This document shows, in pieces, positions 33,401 to 44,800 of a DNA stretch of 64,000 bases. The DNA comes from Yamagishiella unicocca (Eukaryota; Chlorophyta; Chlorophyceae; Chlamydomonadales; Volvocaceae). Below the pieces are notes generated by a model. It had not been told where the DNA came from. It searched no databases and worked only from the letters and a program-made list of their open reading frames with translations. Each line of letters opens with the position of its first letter. Positions within the stretch are counted from its first letter, which is position 1. A program made the position numbers and the translations under genes. Location: NCBI GenBank assembly GCA_003116995.1, contig BDSL01000038.1, positions 620,001 to 684,000 on the forward strand, given 5' to 3'.

Positions 33401-36400
33401 GGTGTAACACTCCGGAGGGGTTAGTGCTCGGCAGGGAGCAAGCACCCGGTCGGTTGGGTTAAAGGCTCGGTTTGCCAAACTGATGGGTAACCGACTTTCA
33501 TATGCCATAGGGCTGGCTGCGGCGGCAACACTGGAGTACCGCTTGCGGACCTAGGAGTTGCAGCTAGCAGGCTAGAGCTGTTGTCAACACTGCGTTCATG
33601 TTTTTCGTTGTGACGGCGAGCTTACTGGGTCGCTGGTAGGCCATTCTTGCATATGACTCGCAACTAGGAGCAGAAAACCATAGAAAAAATAAACCTCGCG
33701 AAAAGAAGCGAAAAGAAGTTGTGGGTCGCTTGAAAAGGTCACGGAGTACGGGACCGTAATTATTACGGTCGACCCCAAGGAAGGTAGGGCCAACCGTAAT
33801 TTTACGCTTTTCAATGCTCTACGCTCTACGTAATAACCGGTCCCAAAGGTCTATTACGCCGTAAGTTACGCCGTAAGTTACGCCGTTTCCACTCCTAGTC
33901 TTGGTGTGCCTGGGCGGCTCTGGCACGGGATGAAGGTGTGCGCAACGCACGCGCCTACCTGGGCGGGTCTGGTCAAGGTATTGGTGCACTTTTGGCAGCA
34001 GATATGTGAAGGATTGCCCACGTTGGGCGCCTCGAGTAAAGTCTGGGCAGGATTGCACGCGCCTAGGCAGGCATGATAAGGTCTGGGAGGATCTGGCGAT
34101 GTCTAGGTAGGCGGGGATTTGGCGTGACTGGGCGGGGGCGTGACTGGGCGGGCCTGGCGGTTTTTAGGAGCGAGGGTACGGCTCCATCTGGGCAGGTATG
34201 GAAGAGCCTAAGCGGGCGGGTATGGCGGTTTCTGGGCGGGTAGGGGGGCGTCTAGGCGGGGATATCACGCGTCTGGGCGGTTTTGGCAATTTCTGGGGGC
34301 GTTATGGCACCGTCTGGGTGGGTGCGGCGGAAGTGTCTGGGCGGGTATGATGGTTTCTGGGAGGGGGACTCGCCAGCCTGGACAACTCTCCCCTAGCGCT
34401 TCGACCGCTGCTGGACTACACTTAACTGCGTACTCAAGGTATGGCCACTATTCGCTCTATTATTCTGCAAGCTGGACGTAAGCGCTTTTCCTTTTCAATA
34501 CAGCTAGGTAGCAGCGACCAACTAGCAGCAGCCGGGAAATTGCATGTACGTACAATTAGGCAGACTAGCTAGGGAATACAGCCGTCGATCTAGCCATCGA
34601 GCCACCCACCTTGAACGCAATCGGAAAGCCAATCGTGATGAGACAGGCCCCTTTCATGTGATACATGGAGTACATCATCAGGCATGGCGTCCCGGCTGGG
34701 ATGCCATGCTTATGCAGCCCATTGAAGATGCGCATAGCCTCCCGCAGTGCCGCCCCTTGCGCCAGTAACCGCAGGTCGGTCGGGTCGAACACAATGCCGT
34801 CCGTGGGGCCGCGCAGCTGGATGATGCTGGCCAGGATTGCCAGGACAGTTTCCCGATCACACTCTGCATGGGGTACGTGGGTTTGCTAGCGAGCGGGTTT
34901 GTACCCCATCCAGCCAATTCGGCCGCAATATGAACATATATATGGGTCCGCAGCAGCCCTCGCCCGCTCCACGACCGCCTGTCTGTCCAATCGAGGCATT
35001 CATGCGAGCTCTTAGATATGTCTACTAACACTACTCGCTTTGGCATTTTAAAAGTAATGTGCAGCGACCGGCATTAGTTTCCTTCCTAATGCATGCACGC
35101 GGCCTTATTAGTAGCCTCACCAGCAGTGTCCATGCAGATCCCAATTTCGACCTGACCATCTCCGTCCTGCAGGCGGTATGTAGGATAGGTGCACGTGTTA
35201 ATTGGAATAGTTTGTATGGTGCGTTGTTGTAACGGTTACGGTGGGTTCCAGACCAAGAGGTAGATAGGTATGGTGCGTGTACGTGGGTATAGGTAGGTAC
35301 GTAGGTATGTCGCGTGTACGTGTCATTTTACCCCATGCATCCTTGTGCGATTACTAATCAACATTCTAATAGGCGCAGACATGATAGGCGCAGACATGAT
35401 TATGCTCATATATATGCACCCTCTCAGGGGCATAGATCCGCGCAGTACAAATATGGGTGTGCACCGTAAGCCCGCTACACATACATGCCCATGGGGCATC
35501 GGTAAGCACACATAAAGGCATCAATCAGCAGCGCTCGTGTACCTTGCAGCAGGCTCTCAAGGCAGCGGCAAGAGGCGCGGACCTTGCTTAGCTTTCCTAT
35601 TTTGGAATTTACAGACGGGGTGACAGATCGATCCGGTATATATAGACTGCTGGAAATGAAGGCAGCAGTATGTACGCCCAGCCAGCTGTTAGGTAGGCCT
35701 GCTAGGGCACCGACCGGGCCTATATACGTACCAGGTCTCTGCCGCCGAACTGCTGTGCGATGTTGATGACGTCATCCCACGTGTGCGGTGGCGAGCTGAT
35801 GTTGTGCGCGGCAAAGATATCGGCGCGGTAGTAGAGATGGCTGGGCAGCACCGTCAATGGGATGGACTTGTAGCCTTTCCCGTTCCATGCGGAGGACATG
35901 GACGACCTGCAGCAGAGCAAGAGATATATAGACGACCCGAGTGGCGAGCAGCAGGTAGGTGGGTGGCTGGCAAGATGCGTGCTTCACATACCGCGGCACG
36001 CATGCACAGCCGGGCGGCGGCAGCACAGGGCGGGGTAACCCAACGCGGCCAGTCGCGGTAGGTGTCTTTCATCAGCAAGAGTCACTGCAGGACGGGGCTA
36101 CCCACCGCCGGCCGCTATGTCCTGTACGCAGCTGTAGCAGGTGTACGACAATTGTACTGCTCTTGCGAACACTACCTAAGAGGCGCAGAGCGCTCTCCCA
36201 GCATCTCGAGAAGCCTTTGGCTGCTCGCCTGCTACAGCAGCAGTAGTGGTATCTATCTAGCTGCAGCTTGCCATCCACCACTGCCTTCATCCGGTGTATT
36301 TCAACTTCTATTCTGGATGGCCTATTTCATTTGTCGCTGCAGGTCATGGGCCTGGCTTTGAGTACGGCCTTTGCAGCGTACGGGGCACTGGGTCCTATGA

Positions 36401-39400
36401 AAGCCCAGAAAAACATAGTTCAGGAGCTTTAACCGTTCAGGAGGGGTAGGCTCTTCCATAGTTCGCTCGCTCGTTTCCATCGTGACAGGGCCAAACCAAT
36501 CATTTACTCTGGACCGCAAACCGACCCATGCGACCGAGCAGTGCGGCCATGGCTCACCGCCAAGCCACCGGTATTTCGCTGTCCTTGTAGTCCGGATCAT
36601 TCATGAGCAACATCGTCGTGTCGAGGAAGATGTCATTCGCCTCGGGCACCCCGAACACCTGGATGGATTGGTGGGTGGTGGAGAGGCATGTGTCTTACTT
36701 GCGGACTATTTACTGATTGCGAAGTGAAGGGAAGATGGAGTGGAGCCATCCGGCCGGGAGCGAGGTGCTCGACGCGATAGATCCGAAAGCGAGGTGCTTG
36801 ACAGGGCGGTTGTGCGCATGTTCCACGCATGCCTATCTCGTTGCTCCACCACACACCGCCAACAAGCGCGTAGCGGACATATTTGCAACAGTTTATAAAC
36901 ACCGTCCTGTGCAGTGCCCGTCATTGGAAAGAAAAATTCGTTCCCCGCAGTGAATGCGGTCGGAGCGGCCGGCGGCTGTAAGCCGAATTTCCGCCTTGGC
37001 TATTTGAGTCAACCCAGCAGCGGTGGATAAGGGAACGAGGAGGCCACACACGGGAGCGGGGGGGTCCTCGCCCCGCTCCCCCCTTACCTCTGCTGAAACC
37101 ATCCAAAAGTCAAAGGGCCCGGGTTTTTCTGCTGTTGGCAGTACGTCCCCGATGCGATACCGGTACGACTGGTACTGCAGTGTGCATGAGCGTCAGAGGC
37201 CGCGAGCGACAAGTACGGGTGTCAGCAGGTCGGTGGATGGACGGGCGAAGTTCGGTGGCTGGGGTCAGGTAGGTCGGTGGATGCATGGTTGATAGGCTTC
37301 CATGTCGCTAAAGGGAGTAGTAGCAGCAGCAGGCCTAGATAGACATTCGCATCGCGTTTTGTCATGCACGCAACTAAGGCCGTCACAAGCTCCATCCAAC
37401 CCTTTACCTGCGAGATCGTATGAGCTGTTAAGTTGTATTGCAGGCCCGTAGCATTGCTGAAAATCGCCAGGTGCTTCTTGAAGCCGCGTAAGGCATTGGA
37501 TACAAACATGGTTCCGGCTGCAGCGAGCTGCGGGTTCGGGCCCTGCACAAATTAGTTTGCGACAGCCGGGGGCGGGGAGGGCGTTAAGGCAATGGGCACA
37601 TACACTAGGCGCTTTCCGTCTGCTATCACATACACCAGATGCTTGCTCGCTTTCTGTCGCTCATCTCGCTTTTGTCCTCGCTCGGCTAAGATCCGAGCGA
37701 GCGGCACCAGAGGCGCATTACTTACCAACATCTCTACGATTTCATTCCAACTCACACCCCTCACTCGCCAGCTAACATGCGGGAACATGAAATGTTCCCT
37801 ATGTCACATCGCCAGCAGCAGAAGCGAACAAGGACGCGAGAATGTGATACCACGGCCATAGTGAGGACTTAGCCACGAAGTGCTGCGTGCGTCATGCAGT
37901 TCCACTTAGTAAATGTCGACCTAGAGCTTTGAGGGTTGCAGGTACTACAGCTGTGGGATCAATCTAACGATGGTGCACGGTCATCGAGCCCAGCCTGGCT
38001 CACATTAAGCTCGGCGCCTGACACGCACGACGCAATGGCGCGGATGGTGGAAGCCCAGAGCGCGGAGCGTGAGGGGTGCTGCTCGGTTCCTGCAGACTGA
38101 CTGCATTGGTGACACCTGAAGTATGGGTCCAGGACCACACCAGGGAGCGTATGACATGTTAGACGCATGCAGGCATACACGATGGTAGTTCGCGCCGTAC
38201 CCGGCGCGGTTGTATGTGTGCCGAACGAGCAGGTGGTAGGGATGGGCAAACAAGAGACATGGAAGCGGGCTATGCATGTGTGGATTGCTGCCGTGCTTAA
38301 ACACGGGATGATGACATGTTAAGGGCACCGTCTGACCACGTATGGCCCCGTAGAAGAGTTGGAAGTCAAGCTGTAATCTGTGGAGGAGACTAATCTCCGG
38401 TACAGACCCTCGGTCTGGGCTGTCTGGTCCCGCTATTTGTTCTGTTGTGGGCTTTGGGGTGCCTTGGTTTACTTTTCAGGCCGGGACCCCTCCCTTTCGG
38501 GCGCGGCGGGGTTTCCTGTCTACCCTGTGCTTATGGGGGCGTCTGCTGGCGATACACCGTGCAAGGACCCGTTACATACATGTCTGGATGTTCTATGGGG
38601 TTCAAGGCAGGCAATGGCCTGTTACGCTTATGCCCGCTACGATGTCATCCGTACATCGGATGTTCCATAAGGTTTGGGGCTTGCCCGCAAACTGGTGTCT
38701 TTACACGCCACCCAGTTTGGACATGTACGTTAGTTACAGGCTGCTAGCTAGCGCTGGCTTCTTGCCCGAACAGGTCTCGTTGTGGGGCCCCCTCTTGCCC
38801 TGGGCTCGACCGGGCTTGCGGACAGTGCAATACTTATTACGATAGTACGTACATAGGAGGTACCTGTACTCATGTACGGACAGAAGACACAGCCATAAGT
38901 ACACCTGTCCTACGCGTCAGACGCCCTTCGCGCAAATTAGCTGGGGATGATTTGCGCAACACATGTACAGAACACCACGCCGCCGCATCCATACGGAGCA
39001 CGTCCGTAGGAAAGTCACCCATGGATGACCGGACGACGAAATGTGCGCTTAATGACGCTAGGCGCTTGTAAGCGTTTGCATGCCATCCACATATCTTCAT
39101 CACTTTACACGGACCATCGTCCCAGAAACATGCGAACATTCGTGGATAAACCGATGGGATGCCGCTGAGCGAGCGGACTTATGGAACTGGTAAGCAACAT
39201 CCACTGATCTTCCATATCTGCGCAAGCGCTCTCACCAGTTTTGCAGCCCTGGAAGCTCGCCTATCGTGCAGCTAGCGTTGGCCATTGTCACTTGATAAGC
39301 CGCTGAGGTACCTGTTGCGGCCTCCTCAGGCGCCAGGTCTTCCCCTGCCACGCCCAGAGTAACCAATAACACCCATACGGAAGCTATCTTTGCGAAGAAA

Positions 39401-39480
39401 ACGTACGTTGCAAGCCTGAAGGCCGCTGCCACAGTTGCGGACCTATCTACCAAGCAAGTGTTTCCATGTGAGGAAAACAT
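21416..39480 (-). CDS. Receptor-type adenylate/guanylate cyclase: SBP-like ectodomain, one TM, tandem class III cyclase domains
   Basis: This is an intron-rich membrane cyclase; whether it makes cAMP or cGMP is not decidable here. Exon 1 (39480-39236) starts with a signal anchor (RLATYVFFAKIASVWVLLVT). Likely ectodomain exons are ~38190-38004 (Cys-rich), 37771-37726, 37542-37408, 36658-36558, 35906-35732 (YKSIPLTVLPSHLYYRADIF, HTWDDVINIAQQFGG), 35166-35121, 34863-34610, ~31560-31378 (ALVLDRGTGALVRC), 31180-31030, 30874-30783, 30469-30402 and 30211-30025. These fit an ABC-type solute-binding fold. The TM helix is in 29005-28811, ending VVVLCVTDIQ. Catalytic domain C1 is 28005-27885 (DSTTLWETLPADV), 27653-26360 and 25673-25337 (RGLRVRIGFHSG). 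A divergent C2 is spread over 25007-24834, 24705-24586, 24015-23950 and 23746-23707, and probably ~23640-23595. The last exon (23215-21416) is a 600-codon, largely disordered tail. Phases agree at most joins. Exons near 39.1, 36.05, 24.2 and 23.6 kb are uncertain. Confidence 0.85.
29086..29440 (+). repeat. 29-bp minisatellite in a cyclase intron
   Basis: About 12 consecutive units of 29 bases (GGTCTGATGCAAGCAGGCTC plus GACCGGACC) start at regular 29-base steps (GGCTC at 29102, 29131, 29160 and so on). Decayed units continue to about 29556. It lies in the intron between the exons at 30025 and 29005. Because 29 is not a multiple of three, all frames stay open, producing false ORFs. Confidence 0.95.
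33852..33892 (+). repeat. Short tandem repeat TTACGCCGTAAG
   Basis: TTACGCCGTAAG recurs three times at 12-base spacing inside the large intron, within a zone rich in TACGG/CCGTA motifs (33110-33900). Confidence 0.7.
33900..34380 (+). repeat. Degenerate GTCTGGGCGGGT-type repeat
   Basis: TCTGGGCGGG, TCTAGGCGGG and CTGGGCGGTT variants recur at roughly 20-40 base intervals, alternating with TATGGCGGTTT or TTGGCA blocks. It looks like a decayed tandem or satellite array inside a cyclase intron. Confidence 0.65.
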
Positions 39481-39938
39481 TATGAAGAAGAGGATGCAAA
39501 AGTTGCCTTTTCTTGGCTACCGTATTCCTTCGGAGGCCTGGCTCCCTTGTAATACTCGCATTCTGGACGCAAACGACGTGTTTCGCACGCATAATACCCA
39601 GGGCTACAATTTTGCATTTCCAATCAAACGTTCAAACATTTCGGGCGACGACCGCTACTCCAAGTTGCGAACTGAGGAAAGGGCCTTACTTTGCATGGGG
39701 CGCCCGCCCACTTTAATATACGTTATATACCTAGAAACAGGGCCACATTCAGAGCCAGGCTGTATACTGCTAAATGATAACATGCTAGCGCTTTAGCTGT
39801 AATAGGTGACGGGCACTCAGTGCGGCAGCGGCAGGTTCAGTGCCTGCACCACTGCAGATACATGGCCCCCACACTAATGAACGACAGAGGCGATATTATA
39901 GACACAGGAGTACCACGTTAGGCGCGAAGAAAGCGCGC

Positions 39939-40214
39939 ATAGCCGGGGAATACCGGTAGTTTTGGGACACGCGGTTGCGTGTGCATGCATGCCGGCGGGG
40001 GACTTGGTTGACAACCGGGAAGCGTGTGGATGCGGCCCCGGGGGTGGCTCGTGAGGGGAAATGGAACAAACTAGTTTGCATTAGCATTTGGGGCGCAAGC
40101 GTGAGAACTTGGGGGTCGGGGGTGGGCAGGGCAGGCAGGGCAGGCTGTTTCGGCGGCTGAGGGTGGCCCCTCATGGTGGCGACTGAGTCCGGGCCCTCCT
40201 CTGGGTGGCCCTCT
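39939..40214 (+). repeat. Dispersed ~280-bp repeat, copy 2 (uninterrupted)
   Basis: It is the same repeat as 17392-17714, here in intergenic DNA. It lacks the family B insertion but has an extra short CAGGGCAGG duplication. Confidence 0.85.
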
Positions 40215-40721
40215 GTTGTCGCGTGAACATAGCAGAACCACGCGAAACATATGCCACAACACACGCAATAACAAAACCAAACGTTTGCCTGGGAAGCATG
40301 AGGGCTAGCCTGGCAGCGGTGGGACTGGCTGTGGGCAGGCTGGGCGAGTAGGGGCTGTGTATGCCCTCCAGCACCCACCCACCCACCCACCCGCCCACCA
40401 TAGACTCCATAGCCTCAGGGCAGGGGACTCGCCTGATGCCGCGGTGCCGTACAATGCACTACACTTATGGTAATGTATGTAGCTGCTACCGCTACCGTAG
40501 CTGCTGGTACTGCTGTAGCTGCCGTGTTGATTGTTGCGACGACAGAAGGGGCCTGCTGAGGAACGGAGGGGCGCCAGGTAGGGGGCTGGTGGCGGGGGAG
40601 CACGGGGTGTGTCCCAGCCGGAATAAGTCGAGTAGCTAGGCAAAGGGGTCGGCGGGTGTGTGTGTGGGCACAGATGTTTTTCTCACAGGGTCGCTATAAG
40701 CGGGAAGCGGGAAGCTGTACT

Positions 40722-40815
40722 GCCATGTCAATGCGTATCAGGATCGGTGGTGGATATGTGTATGTGTGCGAGCATATCACGGTGTACAAAGCAACACCGA
40801 CCGGCATTTACCCTG
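40722..40815 (+). repeat. Second dispersed repeat, copy 2
   Basis: GTATCAGGATCGGTGGTGG, then GAGCATATCACGGTGTACAA and a CGGCATTTAC end. It is the partner of 20562-20660. The two dispersed repeats are in the same order near both sites, but 3 kb apart at one and 0.5 kb apart at the other. Confidence 0.6.
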
Positions 40816-41805
40816 GTTTTATGGTGGCGGCGCTCCACTGGTCTACCGGTTGTGGGTCTATCAGGTGTGTTGGTGGTCGGTTCCTGACAAGGGAGGCAGC
40901 CTGCTTACAACGCAAATCCCCGCTGGGGTGCTGGCCGCTGCTGTTTCTGCCTCTGGACTGCTGACTGGGTCTTGGTGGTTTAACATTCGTGTGGTGCGGC
41001 TGGTTCTCTGTCTCTTCGTCTCCTTCAGTGTCCGGCGATGTGGCCGGTGGTTATGCCTGGAGCGCACTGTAAGTACTAATAAGAGCGCCGAGGCGGCCGC
41101 TTGGCTGTTTACAAGAGGCACGAGGGAAACCAAGTAAGCAAGCTCCACAGCTCAGAGCCTAACGGCGCGCCCAAACTACCCCCGCAAGCAAGGCTCGCGG
41201 GCGGAGGCGCGGCAGCGACCCGTGGGCCACACACGCGATCGCGCAGCCGGGCCGCAAAACTCGGTTGTCGACGCTCATTTTCATGGCAGGAGGAAGTGCC
41301 AGCAACGTGCTATCTAGGGCCGTCTCAAGCAGTACGTAAGTAAGCGAGCCGAGTAGGACAGCGCTTCAGCAGGCAAACACAGACGTTCTGATGCGCGCGA
41401 AAATTGCCGCGGTAGGGCCCTCGCCGAGACGGACAAAACACCAAGGAGATGGCTCTGACGACGAGTGGATCATACAGCGCAATCCTTGCAGCAAAAGCTA
41501 AGATTCGGCAAGTTGTTCCGGAAGCGGTGTCGTACGGAAGCGCCGAAACAGTGCTCCGTTAGCATTCCTGAATGCCACAACGGCGGAACACAGTACCAAC
41601 TGCTGTCTTCTCACAGAATAGGCGCAGTGGTGTATCGCCGCCGCAGACGAAGCGGTAAAGCGCCGAAACTGACAGCATCCGCGAGTTAGCGTCCTTGGCC
41701 ATCCACGTTGCCTGGCCGCATCTCGGGACGCAGCTCGCCACGTTCTTTGTGTGCTCGCCACGCTCTTTGGCCGCTGACAGCTGCTGGCCAGCTGGGGCCG
41801 GACCC

Positions 41806-44800
41806 ATGGAGTCGCAAGAGCTGCGGCCCACAGAGGTGAACCTGGGATGGATACGACGCTTTGCGGCAGCCTAGCAGCACCCAGTAGCAGTTGCCTCCTG
41901 ATAGCGACTTCCAGCCCTCCCTCGCCCCAATTGCTTTTTGCTTTCCCCCCACAGCCCCAAGCTGCGACACCGCAAGTAGCACTTCACACTCTGCTGTGGC
42001 GGTGCGGCAAGCTGCTTGTGCCGCCAGCTGCCGTTCCCCTGCTGGTCCCGGCGGGGCAGGGGGGCATTCAGCCGAGGGGCCCTCAGCCGGTGGAGCTGTT
42101 CGCGGCTGTGGCGCCTCCGCCTAATGGAGCAGCTCTGCAACCTGGCAGCCCAATGCTGCTGCGGCGCTACGGCGGCTTGCAGGCCCTGTGTGGCTCAGAC
42201 GGCGGCTGGTGGCTGGATTCCGCCGCTGGTGTCGTGGGAGACCTGCTGGGTCCGACAGCGGAGGGGGCGGTGGAGGGCTGCCAGCTGTCGCTCTCTCAGC
42301 TGCCAGACGGGCGCCTGGTGGTGACGGCGCCGCGAGGACAGGGGCAGGAGCAGGGGTCAGGCGGCGCATTGCTGCAGCCACAGGCGCCGCCTGCATCGGC
42401 AGCAGCAGTGCAGCAGCCAGTGGCGGGGGCTGCCGGCGGTTACAGCGGCAATGGTGGTGGCACCGGTGACAGTGCGGGCCACGATTGCACAGACGAAGAC
42501 TGGCTCAGTGTACGGCAATGCAGGTCTCACGGCAGCAGACTTTTTGGCAGTGCAGCCCTCCGGCGCGTCTTCCCCCAGCAGGCGGAAGCCGTCCGCGCGA
42601 GCCGCAAGGTCCAGAGCGTGCAGCTGTGCGCCAGATTGGAGGGCGGAGCGATGCATTCTTACACAGTAACGCTGTGTCTGTGTCATCAATCACGATCTAC
42701 CGACGGCGTCCTTCTTTCCCGTGTCACCAACCTTGTCCGTGACCTAGGGTTGCGGTCAGGGGACAGGTTGCGGCTGCTGGTGCTGCCGGACGGCCGCGCA
42801 GTGGTGAGGGCAGCGGATCCCGCCAACACGCCGTGCCGGGTGCGATTGACCCATTCTATGCTGCAATCGTCCGTGAATCTTACGAATTATGTGGCGTCCC
42901 GGCTGCTGGGTCCGGCCACTGCGGCCCGTAGGTCAGAAGCTTTGAGCTTCCCCGTGCGGCTGGACCAGGAGGAGGATCAGAAGGGCACCAAGGACGCAGT
43001 GCTGCGGAGTAGTTTACTTCATACACGTCCAAATCACAGCCCGCGGTGGCATATTTATGGCCTCACTCGCTGGCTTGCCCGTCATGGTGCGGCGGATGGC
43101 GACTTCGTGCACCTGGAAGCCATAAGGGCGGCAGCACCTGATGGAGGAGCCTCTCCCGCCGGAGGTGAGGACGTCATCGCCATCGCCGTCCGATTTCAGC
43201 GTGCTGGTCGGGGCAGGGCGCCGGAGGGGGTGCAGGCGGCGGTAGTAGCTGCTGGTGCAGCAACAGCAGCAGCTGGTCCCTTGCGACCCCGGGTCCCAGA
43301 AGCCCTGCTGGTGGCAGCTGCAGGGGCGGGGAGCCCCGGCAGTGAGGCCAGTGCTGGCAGCGGGGATGACGACGGTGCAGGGAGCGGGGGCAGTGGCACT
43401 GAAGGCGACAGCACCTCCAGCAGCAGCAGCACCCGAGGCAGCATCAGCGGCTGCAGTAAGACTGCTGAACCTGCGGGAGACGATGGAGGTGCTGCCACCG
43501 CTTCACCGCCCCCAGCGCCCACACTGCTCCGGCTGCAGCGCTCCCAGCTGTATGCCCCCGCAGCCGCTATACGCCTTGCCCTCCCCGCTGTGGCTGCTCG
43601 CGGCGCCAGCAGCACCCAACGTGTACAGCTGCACAGCCGCAAGCCTGGTGGCGGTCTGGCCGCGTACAATGTGATGATGAAGTTGTACGACGGCACATGT
43701 TGCTTCAGTGATGCCGCAGGATTGGTTAGCGACCTGGGCTTGGGGCAGGGCAGCGTCTCTGCTCGGCTGGTGGTGCTGCCTGACGGCCGTGCAGTGGTGG
43801 AGGCCGCTGGCCCCACCGGGGGCAATCCGCCAGTGCGGGAAGGGAACACGACTGGCGTCCATGGCACTGGCAGTGATGTGGATATGGTTGGTGGGGCTTA
43901 CACCGTACAGCTGCTTCCAGGAGCTGCCGTGCCGGTGGCGGGTGGTGCCGGAGTGCCACCAGCTGACACTACCGCTCTTCACCTCAGCGCAGCCGAGGGG
44001 AGCAGTGGCACGGGTCGCATTGGTGAGGCTGCGGGAGGTGCTGCAGGGCGGGGCCTCACCAGTGGTGTTGGCCGGCCCCGCGGCAGGATTACCTGGGGTC
44101 TCCGACGTCGTCGCCATGAGGACAGCGATGAGTCGGATCCGGACCGGAGTGAAGATGAGGAGCTGGCGGAGGGGCAGTGTGGGCGGGAGGGCGAGCTACT
44201 GGGCAGTGCACCGGCAGCTGCAGCTGTGGTGCAGAGCCATGCAGCCACAGCAGCCCTCACAAGGACACTAGGAGGCGAGGCAGCAGCAGGTGGAGGTGGA
44301 GGCGTAACGCCGGACGTGTTCACGCAGCAGCTTCCACCACCGTCAGTACCAGAGACCCCTCTCTCGCTGCCGCATGAGCCACGGACCCACCATACTTGGG
44401 GTTCCGCCGCACCTGGACTCACAGCACTGCCGAGTCCGGTATTGGCACGGGGTACGTCGACTCGGGTGGGCATGCTGCCACTGCTGGCTTCCGTTGTGGA
44501 GTCCGAGCAGCAACAGCTGCCTGTCCCACTTCAGGCCCAGCAGCAGCAGCAACAGGAGCGAGTTCCGTCGGCTCATCGGGCTGCACTGGTGGTGCCACAA
44601 TTGCCAGCAGCGGAGGTTACTTTGGGGCCTGCAGTGGTCGCTGTACAGGCATATCGAAGCTTGGGGGCGCTGGGGACCAGCCCCACCCTGCAGACCCGTC
44701 CAGCCCAACAGCCCAGCCCCGCCATGCAGCCCAGTGGAGAGATGACATTAGCGGGGGCCCCTGTGGCTGTTGGGCCGCGAGCGGAGTTCATGCATCCTCC

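Larger units (their letters stand above)
31561..34609 (-). other. Large cyclase intron region (~3 kb)
   Basis: Between the exons ending at 34610 and starting near 31560 I find only one further possible short exon around 31670-31600 (TMSLHDLTPYRLVCYD on the minus strand), without a confirmed join. The rest is repeat-like: degenerate CTGGGCGGGTATGG-type units at 33900-34380, and a TTACGG-rich zone at 33100-33900 with short direct repeats. Confidence 0.5.
39481..41805. other. Intergenic region between divergent cyclase and SET genes
   Basis: No coding exon could be supported on either strand. It contains one copy each of the two dispersed repeats, and CACC-rich simple sequence at 40370-40400. 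The ends should contain the promoters of both genes. Confidence 0.6.

Noticed and set aside
38870..39160. Possible second exon of the cyclase (Cys/Trp-containing 89-codon frame)
   Set aside because: It is plausible by position, but no clear donor/acceptor pair in phase with exon 1 was found, so it is left out of the firm model.
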